Shown: positions 34,043 to 42,660, counted from the stretch's first letter. The stretch: 64,000 nucleotides of DNA from Streptomyces koelreuteriae (GCF_018604545.1 NZ_CP075896.1:558001-622000), one strand, 5' to 3'. A program made the numbers and translations. The notes: generated from the letters alone by a model not told the origin.

Positions 34043-34854
34043 GTGGGTACTCGACCGTGGATCGTGGACGATGAGTTGTGGGCGCTGATCGAGCCGTTAC
34101 TGCCGCCGTAGCCGGTGCGGGCCCCGGGGCCGCGACCGGTGGCGGATCGGCTCTGCCTTCAGGGCATCCTGTTCGTCCTCTGCAACGGCATAGCCTGGCA
34201 ACTGCTGCCCTTGGAGCTGGGGTTCGGCTCGGGGCAGACCCGCTGGCGCCGCCTGGACCGGTGGCAGAAGGCAGGAGTCTTCGACCGGCTGGTTCGGGTC
34301 CTGCTCGCGGAGCTGAACGCGGCTGGCGAACTCGACTGGTCACGGGCCTGCGTGGACGGCTCTCACATCCGCGCGAAAAAGGGGGCGCCGACACGGGTCC
34401 GTCGCCGGTCGACCGGCGGAAAACGGGCAGCAAACACCACCTGATCTGCGATGGACGCGGCACCCCGTTGAAGGTCATCACGACTGCGGCCAACGTCAAC
34501 GACGTCACCCAGACCCTCGCCCTGGTCGACGGCATCCCGCCCGTCGCGGGCCGCCCCGGCCGACCCCGCCGCAGGCCCGAGGCTCTGCTCGGTGACAAGG
34601 GCTACGACTCCAACGCCCACCGCGACGAGTTGCGTTGCCGGCGGATGCTGCCCGTCATCTCCCGCAAGGGATCGCCGAACATCCAGGGCATGGGCAAGCT
34701 CCGCTACGTCGTCGAGCAGACTTTCGCCCTGCTTCACCACTTCAAACGCCTTGCCGTGCGATGGGAACGCCGCACCGAACTTCACGACGCCTTCGTCTCC
34801 CTCGCCTGCAGCCTCATCTGCTGGCGACGGCTTCGGAAGCTCAAGAACTGCTGA
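34043..34854 (+). pseudogene. IS5-family (IS427-group-like) transposase, two-frame, with internal TAG
   Basis: The protein reads WIVDDELWALIEPLLPP, stop, then RAPGPRPVADRLCLQGILFVL, WQLLPLELGFGSGQTRW and DGSHIRAKKG (DDE residue D), a frame change, then GPSPVDRRKTGSKHH, LLGDKGYDS (second D) and LRYVVEQTFALLHHFKRLAV (E region). The frame change sits at AAAAAGGGGG (34376-34385) and needs a -1 slip, the programmed signal usual in this group. TAG 34109-34111 stands where a Trp codon is expected and would end translation after about 22 residues, although GTG 34115 could reinitiate. The copy is probably inactive. Confidence 0.8.
34376..34385 (+). promoter_or_regulatory. A5G5 ribosomal -1 frameshift site in the transposase
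   Basis: AAAAAGGGGG joins the upstream frame (ending in DGSHIRAKKG) to the downstream frame (beginning GGADTGPSP). A one-base backward slip restores the expected IS5-family protein. Similar A/G slippery runs are typical programmed sites in two-frame IS5 elements. Confidence 0.65.
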
Positions 34855-34932
34855 CCGGTGTCAGGGCAGGCCAGGACACCAGCAGGCTGCTTCACACGTT
34901 GGTACTCTCCGCATCTACGGCGAGGAGGGGAG

Positions 34933-35322
34933 ATGATCGTGGGAGCAGCGCCGTCGAGTCCTCCGAGCCGCTGGTTCAGAGGAACTGGCTTTGGTGTCCG
35001 CTTCGGTGGGCTGACCGCGGTGGTGTCCACTGCTGCCATTGGGAATGCATGGGCTACGTGTGACATCGGCAACGGCGTAACCAATGGCATGGCTTTGCTG
35101 TTTCTTGTCCCTCTCATTTGGATCGCCGCTGCGGTTCCGTGGGTGATCCTGCACAGCACCCTCGGAAGACGTCATCGCAGGACAGCCCTGACTGCAGAGC
35201 TCATCTTCACCCTGTGGTTCACCTGGTTCCTTGTCACATGGCTCGGCATGCCGGATTCCTACCCCGCCCCGTTGTGCCCGGGCAACATCCCACCCTGGTG
35301 GCCGAGCTTCATCCCAGCATGA
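34933..35322 (+). CDS. passenger membrane protein inside the insertion element
   Basis: This 129-residue protein has about three hydrophobic segments (about 24-45, 52-75 and 84-105) separated by short polar loops, with a basic GRRHRR turn and a Pro/Trp-rich C-terminus. No family is recognised. ATG 34933 is preceded by a strong GAGGAGGGG RBS. Its codon choice is less G/C-biased than chromosomal neighbours, which suggests foreign origin. It lies between the transposase stop and the right inverted repeat, so it appears to travel with the element. Confidence 0.6.
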   Translation: MIVGAAPSSPPSRWFRGTGFGVRFGGLTAVVSTAAIGNAWATCDIGNGVTNGMALLFLVPLIWIAAAVPWVILHSTLGRRHRRTALTAELIFTLWFTWFLVTWLGMPDSYPAPLCPGNIPPWWPSFIPA

Positions 35323-35677
35323 CTCCGGCGTAGCCCGTGAATGACCTCGGCAGCGGCAACCTACTCAACACAGTGCCCCCCGACCAGCTGCGGTACGCCA
35401 GCAAGATCATGTTACGAGTTCTAAGGTCCGGCGGTAGACAACAGCCGCGCAGAGGCACGGGACCGTGAAGGCTTCGTTCAGCCGCTCGGTCCTCTTGGGT
35501 CCTGAGCCCGTGAGGCAGCTCTGCAGACCACGATTCCGCAGTTCAGGCTGTTGTCAGGAATCCATCGAGCGCAACCGTTGCGGTGCGAGACGGTGGAGCG
35601 GCGGTGCAGCCCTCGATCTCTGCGTCCAACTACATCCGCAGGAGCACGACTTATTGCTGTGGACTACCCTCCTTCAG

Positions 35678-36187
35678 ATGATCACGAGGGCGTACGAAGC
35701 TGGCGACCGCACTGGCGTCCGCCAGGTGTACGCGGACGCGATGTCGTTGGCCTACGCCGAGATTCTGTCTCCAGACGTTCTCCGCGTCAGCCTTGCCGCA
35801 GGGTGGCGCGGCCTACTCCGAGGTCACAGCGTGATCGTGGCTGTCGACGAGCTCGACATCGTTGGGTTCGTCGACGTCGCCTCGGGCGACGAACCGGGCC
35901 ACTGCTATGTGTACGACCTCTTTGTCGCGCCGCAGGCACAGGGAGCCGGTGTCGGACGACGCCTCATGGAAGCAGCTCACAAAGCAATGGACGGCATGGG
36001 AGCAACCCAACGGTTCCTGTGGGTGCTGGAGGGGAATGAGCGGGCCATGGCGTTCTATGAGCGAGAGGGGTGGCGGCGCGACGGTCAGCGCGTGCTGAGT
36101 AGTCGAGGCGTGCATCGCTTGAGATATCAGTACGGGCGCGGCGCGGGAGCCTCGAGCCGGACGCCAAGTCTGAGTCCAGAGAAGTGA
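35678..36187 (+). CDS. GNAT family N-acetyltransferase
   Basis: This 169-residue protein has the GNAT core: strand GHCYVYDLFVAPQ, the acetyl-CoA loop QGAGVGRRLMEAAHKAM, and NERAMAFYEREGWRRDGQR, the classic final helix-strand. ATG 35678 is preferred because family sequence starts there; the frame is open upstream without homology. It acetylates an unknown small substrate. It stands alone downstream of the insertion element, with a Ser/Arg-rich C-terminal tail that may be an out-of-family extension. Confidence 0.8.
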   Translation: MITRAYEAGDRTGVRQVYADAMSLAYAEILSPDVLRVSLAAGWRGLLRGHSVIVAVDELDIVGFVDVASGDEPGHCYVYDLFVAPQAQGAGVGRRLMEAAHKAMDGMGATQRFLWVLEGNERAMAFYEREGWRRDGQRVLSSRGVHRLRYQYGRGAGASSRTPSLSPEK

Positions 36188-36402
36188 CCGGCCGAAGCCG
36201 ATCACGCCGCTCCAGATGTCCTCCGCGACCTTCCCGAGCAACACGAGGTCGCGGTGCGGATGATCCCGCTCTGGGCCGACCCGATGGCTTCGTAACTCAC
36301 GGGCGACGCTGCCTGTCACCGAGAAGATCTCCGATCCTCCACCGCGGCTCGTTTGATCGACCAGACTTGCCCTTGTTTTCCAAGGGAGAAGGGACGGCGA
36401 GC

Positions 36403-36966
36403 ATGGCGGGCAGTGCTCTTCTGGTGATGGACATCCAACGGGACGTCGTGGCCATCGCCGACGACGGTTCCGGATATCTGCCGCGTTTGCGCAGGGCGAT
36501 CGACGGTGCCCGGGCTGCCGGCATCCCCGTGATCTACGTGGTGATGGGGTTACGGCCGGGCGATCCGGAAGTCAGCCCTCGCAACAAGGTGATCACAAAC
36601 GCCGTGCGGGCCGGCCTGTTCACCGAGGGCGCCCCTGGCACCGAGATCCATGACGACGTCGCGCCCCAGCAGGGCGACGTGGTGGTGACCAAGAGGCGAG
36701 GGAGCGCATTCTCGGGCAGCGACCTCGACTTGATACTCAGGGCTCGCGAAATCGACAGCCTTGTTCTCACCGGCATCGCCACCAGCGCTGTAGTGCTGTC
36801 CACTCTCTGGCACGCCATCGACCTGGACTTCGGCCTCACCGTCCTGGCGGATGGCTGCCTCGACACCGACCCTGAGATCCACAAGATGCTCACCGAGAGG
36901 CTGTTCCCGCAATGGGCAGATGTCATGGCCGTCGAGGACTGGCTGAAAGCCATCAGACCGCAATAG
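36403..36966 (+). CDS. isochorismatase-fold hydrolase lacking the usual cysteine
   Basis: This 187-residue protein has the isochorismatase/nicotinamidase fold. D10 (in VMDIQRD) and K97 (in VTKRRGSAF) match two residues of the catalytic triad. The third position, Cys in nicotinamidases, falls in GIATSAVVLST and is valine at residue 130. True isochorismatases also lack this Cys, so the protein may hydrolyse a vinyl ether, have another activity, or be inactive. ATG 36403 is preceded by GGGACGG. There is no clear operon partner. Confidence 0.8.
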   Translation: MAGSALLVMDIQRDVVAIADDGSGYLPRLRRAIDGARAAGIPVIYVVMGLRPGDPEVSPRNKVITNAVRAGLFTEGAPGTEIHDDVAPQQGDVVVTKRRGSAFSGSDLDLILRAREIDSLVLTGIATSAVVLSTLWHAIDLDFGLTVLADGCLDTDPEIHKMLTERLFPQWADVMAVEDWLKAIRPQ

Positions 36967-37081
36967 CGGGGGGCCGCCCGGACTTCACGACGGATCGCTG
37001 CGCACAGTTCAACCTTGTCTGGGGCGCCCTAGGTGTGCTGTCCGGCGAGGGGATGCCTTCCACATTTCGGCACGGCGGAAC

Positions 37082-37822
37082 TTACGGTTTGTGGGTTACC
37101 CAGAGCAGTTCCGCCGGCCAGCGGTGTGCCCAGTCGGGTGGGTCGGTTTCGTTGTAGCCGTTGGGTGTTCCGAGCTCGGGCCGCGGCTCGATGAGGTCAT
37201 CGATGATGAGACCCGCGCCGCGCAGGACCTTGACCCAGCCGCCGTAGGTGAGCTGATAGCTGGTCGCGCCGTCGTCTTCGGCGATGGTGTTCAGCCCGAA
37301 GTAGTCCTGCTGCAGCGTCGTGGTCACGCGGCCGGCGGCTTCGTCGTAGCAGGCTTCGAACCATGGGCTGGCGACATTGAACACCAGGCGCCCACCGCGG
37401 CGCAGGATGCGTGCGGCCTGCGGGACGGCCAGGTGCGGGGGCGCCCAGCTGAGCCCACCGAAGTCGCAGAACACCAGGTCGAAGCTGTCGGCGGCGAAGG
37501 GGAGTTGTTCGGCGGCGCCTTGCACCAGCGGGTAGCGAGCAGATCCCATCGCGCGGAGTGCTGCGGTGAGTTGGGCTTCGGACAGGTCGAGCCCGACCAC
37601 GGTGGCGCCCTCGGCGGCGAGCGCCCTGGACCACTGGCCGGCGCCGCAGCCGAGTTCGAGGACACGCTTGCCGGTGACGTCGCCCAGGGCGTGCAGGTGC
37701 GTGTCGGGGATGGAGTACATGCCCCACAGCCGAGGTGCGGCGCCGATCTGCGGATCGTGCTCGTGCTGGTAGGCGCTGCTGATCCGGTTCCAGAGCCGCC
37801 GGTTCGCGGGGATGCTGTCCAC
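37082..37822 (-). CDS. class I SAM-dependent methyltransferase
   Basis: This 246-residue protein has the Methyltransf_11 fold: motif I VLELGCGAGQWSRALA, acidic motif GLDLSEAQL, then FDLVFCDFGGLSWA and ARILRRGGRLVFNV. Related actinobacterial proteins are of unknown substrate. GTG 37822 has GGAG seven bases upstream and is preferred over longer frames. It follows the S33 peptidase gene on the same strand by about 100 bp, though a functional link is not evident. Confidence 0.87.
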   Translation of the reverse strand: MDSIPANRRLWNRISSAYQHEHDPQIGAAPRLWGMYSIPDTHLHALGDVTGKRVLELGCGAGQWSRALAAEGATVVGLDLSEAQLTAALRAMGSARYPLVQGAAEQLPFAADSFDLVFCDFGGLSWAPPHLAVPQAARILRRGGRLVFNVASPWFEACYDEAAGRVTTTLQQDYFGLNTIAEDDGATSYQLTYGGWVKVLRGAGLIIDDLIEPRPELGTPNGYNETDPPDWAHRWPAELLWVTHKP

Positions 37823-37924
37823 ACGCCGACTCCAGCACTGCCTGCCGGAGGCGGTCAACACGATGAGGGCACTGGCCTGCCCTCGCCTCGGTCCGCCCCT
37901 GACTCGGCCCCCGCCGTACGAGCC

Positions 37925-39478
37925 TCAGGACATGCTGCCCCGGCACACCGTTCCCGGTGCGGGGGTGCGGCCGGTGCGGAGGTAGTAGTCGACCGTCTCC
38001 GTGACGCAGCGGTTCTGCGGGTATGTGCCGTGGCCCTCCTCCTCGGCCGTCAGGAGGACGCCGACACCGTCGCCCAGGGCGCGGGCCATGTGGCGGGCAC
38101 CGGGGTAGGGGGTGGTCGGGTCGCCGGTGCCGCCGACCACCAGGACGGGGGCCGCGCCGTCGGCGTTCACCTGAAGCGTGGTGCGCTCGCCGTCGAACGG
38201 CCAGTCGTAACAGAGGTAGACACCGGTGGACCAGGCCGCGCCGAAGACAGGTGAGGCGGCTTTGACGCGGGCCTCGTCCCTGTCGAGGCGTTCGAAGCCG
38301 GGGCGCAGACTGGAGTCCGCGCAGGTGATCGCGGTCTGGGCGGCGCGGCTGTTGTCGCGCGGGGTCGCCGCGCGGTCGGCGGAGCCGATGTGGTCCGCGC
38401 CTTTGCTCAGCGGACGGCCGTCGTTGTGGTCGATCAGCGCGGTGAGGGCCTTGGCGAGCGGCGCCCAGCCGTCCGTGCCGAGGCCGAGATGGTCGCTGAC
38501 GGTGTTCGCGAGGTCGTCGGCGTCGAGGTTCCTTCCGCCGCCGGCCGGGGCGGGCTTCTTCTCCAGGCGGTCGGCCAGGCGCACCATACGCCGCGCGGCC
38601 TCCTCGGGCCCATCGCCGGTCGGGCAGTGGCGGATACGGGCCGCGCAGTGCGCGGCGAACCGGTCGAACGCCGCCTGGACCGCCTTGACCTGCGACACCT
38701 GCTCCTCGTTGAGGTTCTCGGTCGGATCGACGGACGCTTCGAGGACGAGCCGTCCGACGTGCGACGGGTGCAGGTGGGCGTAGACCGCGCCGAGCGCCGT
38801 TCCGTACGAGACGCCGAAGTAGTACAGCCGCTCGTCGCCGAGGAGGTAGCGCATCAGGTCGAGGTCGCGCGCGGTGTGCGAGGTGCCGATGTACGGGAGG
38901 AGCGCCCCGGAGTGCTCGGCGCAGGCGTCGGCCCCGTCGTAGCCGGTGTCGTCCGCGGACTTCCCGCATCGCACGGGGATGGTCGCGCCGACGCCGCGCG
39001 GGTCGAAGGAGACCAGGTCGTAGCGGTCGAGGAGCGTCTCGTACTGGTTGAGGCGTTCGGGCAGTCCGGACACGCCGGACACGCCGGGGCCGCCGAAGTT
39101 GAGGACGAGCGAGCCGATGCGCCGGGCGTTCGGGCCGGTGGCCTTGCGGCGGATCAAGGCGACGTCGATCGTCCTGCCGTCCGGCTTCCGGTAGTCCAGG
39201 GGGACCTTCATGGTGGCGCAGTCGTAGCCCGTGCGCGCGGTGGGCGGCGAGGAGCAGCGGGACCAGCGGAGGTGCTGGCCCGTGGTGAGCGCGGTGGGCA
39301 GACCGGCGGGCGGGTTGTTCGCGGTGAACTCCGTACGCGGCTCCGCACTCCGGCCGGGAGCGTCGTGCTGGAGCCAGGCGCCGACGGCCCCGATCGCGGC
39401 GAGGACGACCCCGGCGATGATGCACGCGCCGGCCGCGAGGCCCGGTCTGCGGCTTCGTAACGGACGTGCGTCACTCAT
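37925..39478 (-). CDS. secreted alpha/beta hydrolase, S33 tripeptidyl aminopeptidase-like
   Basis: This 517-residue protein has an N-terminal membrane anchor or signal (about 15-38, LAAGACIIAGVVLAAIGAVGAWL after RSRR), then an alpha/beta hydrolase core. It shows the oxyanion segment LNFGGPGVSG, nucleophile elbow FGVSYGTALG (GxSxG), and a C-terminal TAP-type domain with GTGDPTTPYPGA and the histidine region EGHGTYPQNRC. Streptomyces Tap/SlpD-type peptidases have this layout and release tripeptides from exported proteins. ATG 39478 is chosen from the signal. It acts outside the membrane. Confidence 0.88.
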   Translation of the reverse strand: MSDARPLRSRRPGLAAGACIIAGVVLAAIGAVGAWLQHDAPGRSAEPRTEFTANNPPAGLPTALTTGQHLRWSRCSSPPTARTGYDCATMKVPLDYRKPDGRTIDVALIRRKATGPNARRIGSLVLNFGGPGVSGVSGLPERLNQYETLLDRYDLVSFDPRGVGATIPVRCGKSADDTGYDGADACAEHSGALLPYIGTSHTARDLDLMRYLLGDERLYYFGVSYGTALGAVYAHLHPSHVGRLVLEASVDPTENLNEEQVSQVKAVQAAFDRFAAHCAARIRHCPTGDGPEEAARRMVRLADRLEKKPAPAGGGRNLDADDLANTVSDHLGLGTDGWAPLAKALTALIDHNDGRPLSKGADHIGSADRAATPRDNSRAAQTAITCADSSLRPGFERLDRDEARVKAASPVFGAAWSTGVYLCYDWPFDGERTTLQVNADGAAPVLVVGGTGDPTTPYPGARHMARALGDGVGVLLTAEEEGHGTYPQNRCVTETVDYYLRTGRTPAPGTVCRGSMS

Positions 39479-39951
39479 CGAAATCCCCGCGCTCCCGCCC
39501 CTGGACGCCCGCCCCGGGCCCACATGCCCGTACGCGTGATCGTCCGATCCTCGAATGCGTGAAGGATACAAGCCGCCTCCGACAGCACGGCCGGACGCCC
39601 GGCGTGCGATGTCCGGGGCGGCGGGCTCGTCACGGCCGGTCAGCCAGTGGCGGATCGGGACACGGCTCGACCACGAAGCCAGGGGCACGGAGCGATCGCT
39701 GTCGAGCTGAGAACAACGAAGCAAGCCACTGAGGACAGCACCTCAACAGGACCGAAGAGGCCGGCGGTCTCGTCCGGGTACTCGCCGAAGGGAGGAGGCA
39801 CCTGGAGCCGATACGCCGGCGGAGACCGCTTAAAGTCACCATCCGGCTGGAACCCACGGAGAACTCACGACAGTTGAATACGCGAGCCCACCAGCATACC
39901 GACGCCCGACCGCGCCTTTGCCACCAAGGGCCACAGCTCCGTCGCCGAAGC
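39479..39951. other. intergenic region preceding a chimeric remnant
   Basis: About 470 bp separate the peptidase start from the first recognisable residues of the glycosyltransferase remnant. The first part should hold the peptidase promoter. The remainder (39640 onward) may be decayed N-terminal coding sequence of the GT2 gene, but no continuous homologous frame is visible. Confidence 0.4.
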
Positions 39952-40545
39952 CAGGAGAGAATCCGGCTGCAACTGCAATTGACAGCATGCCGGTTCGATG
40001 CGCCGCTCGCGCAGGACCCCCGCGTCCGCACGCTGGCGCTTCCCCGGCCGGTCGGCGCCGCCTGCGCCCGCAACCTGGCCCTCAACAAGGTCCGCACCCC
40101 GTACATGAACTGGGCGGACGACGATGACGAGTTCGCCCACGACGCCATGGCCGTACAGCTGAACACCCTGGAGTCGACCGGGGTCGGCTGGTGTGCGGGC
40201 TGGAGCGAGGACCAGTACCCCGACGGCTCGACCACCCTGTGGCGGGCCCCCACGCCGCCCGGCCGGCAGGAGGCCGGTGACGTGTCGACGTACTGGAAGT
40301 CGCCGGCGGACACCATCCCCATCGGGCCGACCACGATCCTCGCCCGCACCGACCTCGTGCGCGCCGCCACGATGGGCGGCCTCGTCCAGGGCGAGGACTA
40401 CTGCGCGGCCCTCGGCGTCACCGCTCTCGCCCCCGGCATCCTGCTGCCGGTCCCGGTGTACCGATACCGCAAGTGGGACGGGCAGATGACGGCCCAGGTG
40501 GGATACGACCAGCTGGAGGCGGCGGCCCGAGAGCACGCCTGGGCG
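39952..40545 (+). pseudogene. GT2-like glycosyltransferase fragment
   Basis: The open frame from about 39952 reads like the middle of a family-2 glycosyltransferase: RPVGAACARNLALNKV, then the DxD-like NWADDDDEF, WCAGWSEDQYPDG, and LVQGEDYCAALGV near the acceptor-side acidic motif. The N-terminal nucleotide-binding strand is absent and the C-terminus stops near REHAW at about 40545, where sequence from another protein family continues in the same frame. It is a truncated relic. Confidence 0.6.
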
Positions 40546-40935
40546 GTACTGGCGATCCTCGACGAGGCCGCCTATGTCTGCAAGATCAGCGACCTGCCGG
40601 ACCTCTCCCACCTCGGCAGCCGCGGGATCATCCCGATCACCATCCTGCAGTCCTACCGCCAGGGCCAGAGGGTCTGGGGGGGGGACGCGGGCGTGGATGC
40701 CCTGTGGTCAGCGTCGACCGTGAAGGTCATCGGCTCCGGCATCGACGACCCCGACTTCGCCAACAAGCTCAGCCGGCTGATCGGCGACCACGAGGTGGAG
40801 ACCACCTCCACCTCGCACTCGGAGTCCGGGAAGTCGACCTCGGTCAGCATGCGGCAGGAGCGGATCCTGCCGGCCGACGCGATCCGGGCCCTGACCCCAA
40901 GGGCACCGCGCTCTGCTTCGCCGGGGCGGGCGTGC
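40546..40935 (+). pseudogene. TraG/VirD4-like conjugation coupling protein fragment
   Basis: From about 40546 the frame reads LAILDEAAYVCKISDLPDLS, then GSRGIIPITILQSYRQGQRVWG, and RLIGDHEVETTSTSHSES. This is the C-terminal TraM-recognition half of actinobacterial type IV coupling ATPases, with LDEAA as Walker B. Near 40890 a two-base insertion shifts the frame, after which PKGTALCFAG continues in another frame. The N-terminal Walker A half is missing. It is a relic of an integrative conjugative element or plasmid. Confidence 0.7.
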
Positions 40936-41278
40936 ATGCTGCTTCCTGGGCGGCCATGACCTGATCGCCGTACTGGAAGGCCCACGCGCCGAAGGCGTCG
41001 ATGGGCGCCAGCAAGGTCCGGCCCAGAGACGTGAGTCGATACTCGACCCGTGATGGTGCGTCAGGGTCTGCCTGCCGGTCGACCAGTCCGTTGAACTGCA
41101 GTCGGCGCAGAGTCTCGGTGAGGACCTTGGAGCTGATGCCCCCGATCCGCTCCCGTAGTTCGACCGGGCGCCTGGGGCCGTCGCGCAGGGCCCAGAGCAC
41201 GACGGCGTTCCAGGTGTTGGAAAGCAGGTCGAAGGCGAGGCGTGCGCGGCAGTCGGCGAGGAAGGCATCAGTCGTCAC
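40844..41278 (-). CDS. HxlR family regulator with a possibly altered C-terminus
   Basis: This 144-residue protein has the HxlR winged helix (about 10-100): WNAVVLWALRDGPRRPVELR, GGISSKVLTETLRRLQFNGLV and RVEYRLTSLGRTLLAPI. The family core ends around MAAQEAA (about 40940). The last 25-30 residues are read from the antisense strand of the tra remnant, so the native 3' end appears to have been replaced. It is divergent, 71 bp away, from the F420-reductase-like gene, its likely target. HxlR proteins often respond to aldehyde or redox stress. Confidence 0.82.
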   Translation of the reverse strand: MTTDAFLADCRARLAFDLLSNTWNAVVLWALRDGPRRPVELRERIGGISSKVLTETLRRLQFNGLVDRQADPDAPSRVEYRLTSLGRTLLAPIDAFGAWAFQYGDQVMAAQEAACTPAPAKQSAVPLGSGPGSRRPAGSAPAAC

Positions 41279-41349
41279 GTACCAAATGGTGCCCGAACCG
41301 CCTTCTAGCGTCGGTGCACATGGTCATAGCAGGCGCGGAGAGGGGACGC

Positions 41350-42036
41350 ATGATGAGAATCGGCGTACTGGGGACAGGCAATATGGCCGACGCGCTCGCC
41401 ACCCACTGGGTGCGGGCCGGACACCAGGTGATCATCGGGGGACGGGACGTACGCAAGGCAGAGCGGCTCGCGACGCGCATCGGAGGCAGCACGAAACCTG
41501 CCGGTCTGCGCGCGGCGGCCGAGTTCGGCCAGGTGGTGTTGGCCGCGCTGCCCTTCGGGGCGGGAGCAGACGTGGCGCGGGACATGCATGCGGCCCTGGA
41601 GGGCAAGGTGCTGCTCGACTGCTCCAACCCGGTCGGTCCAGGGTTCCGGCTGCTGACGGAAGGAGGCCCTTCGGCCGCGCGGCGATTTGCCGCTGCGGCA
41701 CCGGGAGCCCACGTGGTCAAGGCTTTCAACCTCTGCCACGAGGACGTGTGGCGCATGCGGCCGCCCGTCTTCGATGGGCGACCACTGGCCGTTCCGATCT
41801 GTGGGAATGACGAGGAGGCTCTCGTGTTTGTACGCGAGTTGGTGCGGGACGTGGGCTGCGAACCCGTGGCTGTCGGCGGTCTCGAACGTGCGGGACTCCT
41901 GGAAGCGACAGCCGCGCTGTTCATCACCCTCTGGGTCGGCGAGGGAGCGGATGCGCAAGCAGTCGCACCGCCACTGGCATACGCAGCCGGACCAAGCCAC
42001 CAGGAAGCGGACGGCGGCACGGCGGTTCTCCATTAG
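41350..42036 (+). CDS. NADP-dependent F420 reductase-like dinucleotide-binding protein
   Basis: This 228-residue protein has the N-terminal Rossmann motif RIGVLGTGNMADAL and the NADP-preferring GGRDVRKAERLA turn. VLLDCSNPV and AHVVKAFNL are typical of the Npd/F420-dependent NADP reductase group. GAGGGGAC precedes ATG 41350 (ATG 41353 is also possible). Streptomyces make F420, so hydride transfer between F420 and NADP is plausible, but many members have other roles. It is divergent from the HxlR regulator. Confidence 0.83.
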   Translation: MMRIGVLGTGNMADALATHWVRAGHQVIIGGRDVRKAERLATRIGGSTKPAGLRAAAEFGQVVLAALPFGAGADVARDMHAALEGKVLLDCSNPVGPGFRLLTEGGPSAARRFAAAAPGAHVVKAFNLCHEDVWRMRPPVFDGRPLAVPICGNDEEALVFVRELVRDVGCEPVAVGGLERAGLLEATAALFITLWVGEGADAQAVAPPLAYAAGPSHQEADGGTAVLH

Positions 42037-42052
42037 GCATTCTTGTTGCTAC

Positions 42053-42568
42053 TCACTCTCGGAAGGGCTGCTTCACCCAGCCCTGGTCCCAATTGGATAC
42101 CTGGTGGGTGCGCCCGCGCAGTTCCTGGAAGTACCACTGCCCGTCACGCTTCACGAACCGGTCGGTGTAGTCGATCGTGAGGATCACGGCGTCCTGCGCG
42201 CCGGCGTCGTCCGTGCGGGCAATGGTGCACAGGCACAGGAGGCGGAAGTTGCCGATGGCCGACAAGCCGTCCTCGGCGATTTCCACCTGCGGGTTGATGA
42301 CGTAGTGCTGGGCCCACAAGATCTTCTTCGGGAGGTCCTTGAAGTGTTCGGTGATCTCGACGCGGCCGTTGTTACTGCCTCCCTCGCCGTCGACCACCCA
42401 GCGGCCGTCGGGGGTGAAGAGGGACGCGATGCCCTGGGCGTCATAGGCGTTGTCGCAGTGAGCCGCGTACCGGTACTTCAGTTGCTCGACGGCGCGAGCG
42501 TCTTCGAGCCGGTTCAGGCGGGCCTCCAGCGCGGCAACGGCGGTGAGGGCTTCGTGTGTATCAGACAT
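42053..42568 (-). CDS. SnoaL/NTF2-like protein
   Basis: This 171-residue SnoaL-like protein has an N-terminal coiled-coil helix (ALTAVAALEARLNRLEDARA) before the NTF2 core: VEQLKYRYAAHCDNAYDAQGIASLFTPDG and VILTIDYTDRFVKRDGQWYF. The helix-plus-core pattern is common in ring-hydroxylating beta subunit and scytalone-dehydratase relatives. It lies 93 bp downstream of the tandem-domain gene on the same strand and is probably co-transcribed. Confidence 0.8.
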   Translation of the reverse strand: MSDTHEALTAVAALEARLNRLEDARAVEQLKYRYAAHCDNAYDAQGIASLFTPDGRWVVDGEGGSNNGRVEITEHFKDLPKKILWAQHYVINPQVEIAEDGLSAIGNFRLLCLCTIARTDDAGAQDAVILTIDYTDRFVKRDGQWYFQELRGRTHQVSNWDQGWVKQPFRE

Positions 42569-42660
42569 GAGGGTCCTTCAGTGTTCGACTGCATGGAACG
42601 GGGCAGCTGATGAGTCCTGGCCGCGGACGTCACCATGCGGTGTGTCGCTTCCAGGAAGGT

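Larger units (their letters stand above)
33966..35424 (+). mobile_element. IS5-family insertion element with a passenger gene
   Basis: The left end GAGCTCGTAACAGGATCTTG (33969-33988) and the inverted right end at 35402-35421 match at 18 of 20 positions, and homology continues a few bases inward. Both are flanked by TAA (33966-33968 and 35422-35424), consistent with the TNA target duplication of the IS427/IS1031-type IS5 groups. The enclosed 1453 bp hold a transposase and, between its stop and the right end, a membrane-protein gene, whereas such elements normally end soon after the transposase. Boundaries are read from sequence; the passenger interpretation is inference. Confidence 0.8.

Noticed and set aside
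36184..36402. Plus-strand extension upstream of the isochorismatase-fold gene
   Set aside because: The sequence is Arg-rich and nonhomologous; the ATG at 36403 starts the conserved fold.
39640..40370. A 246-codon minus-strand frame across the GT2 remnant
   Set aside because: Ser/Arg/Pro-rich antisense shadow; the plus strand carries the recognisable glycosyltransferase sequence.
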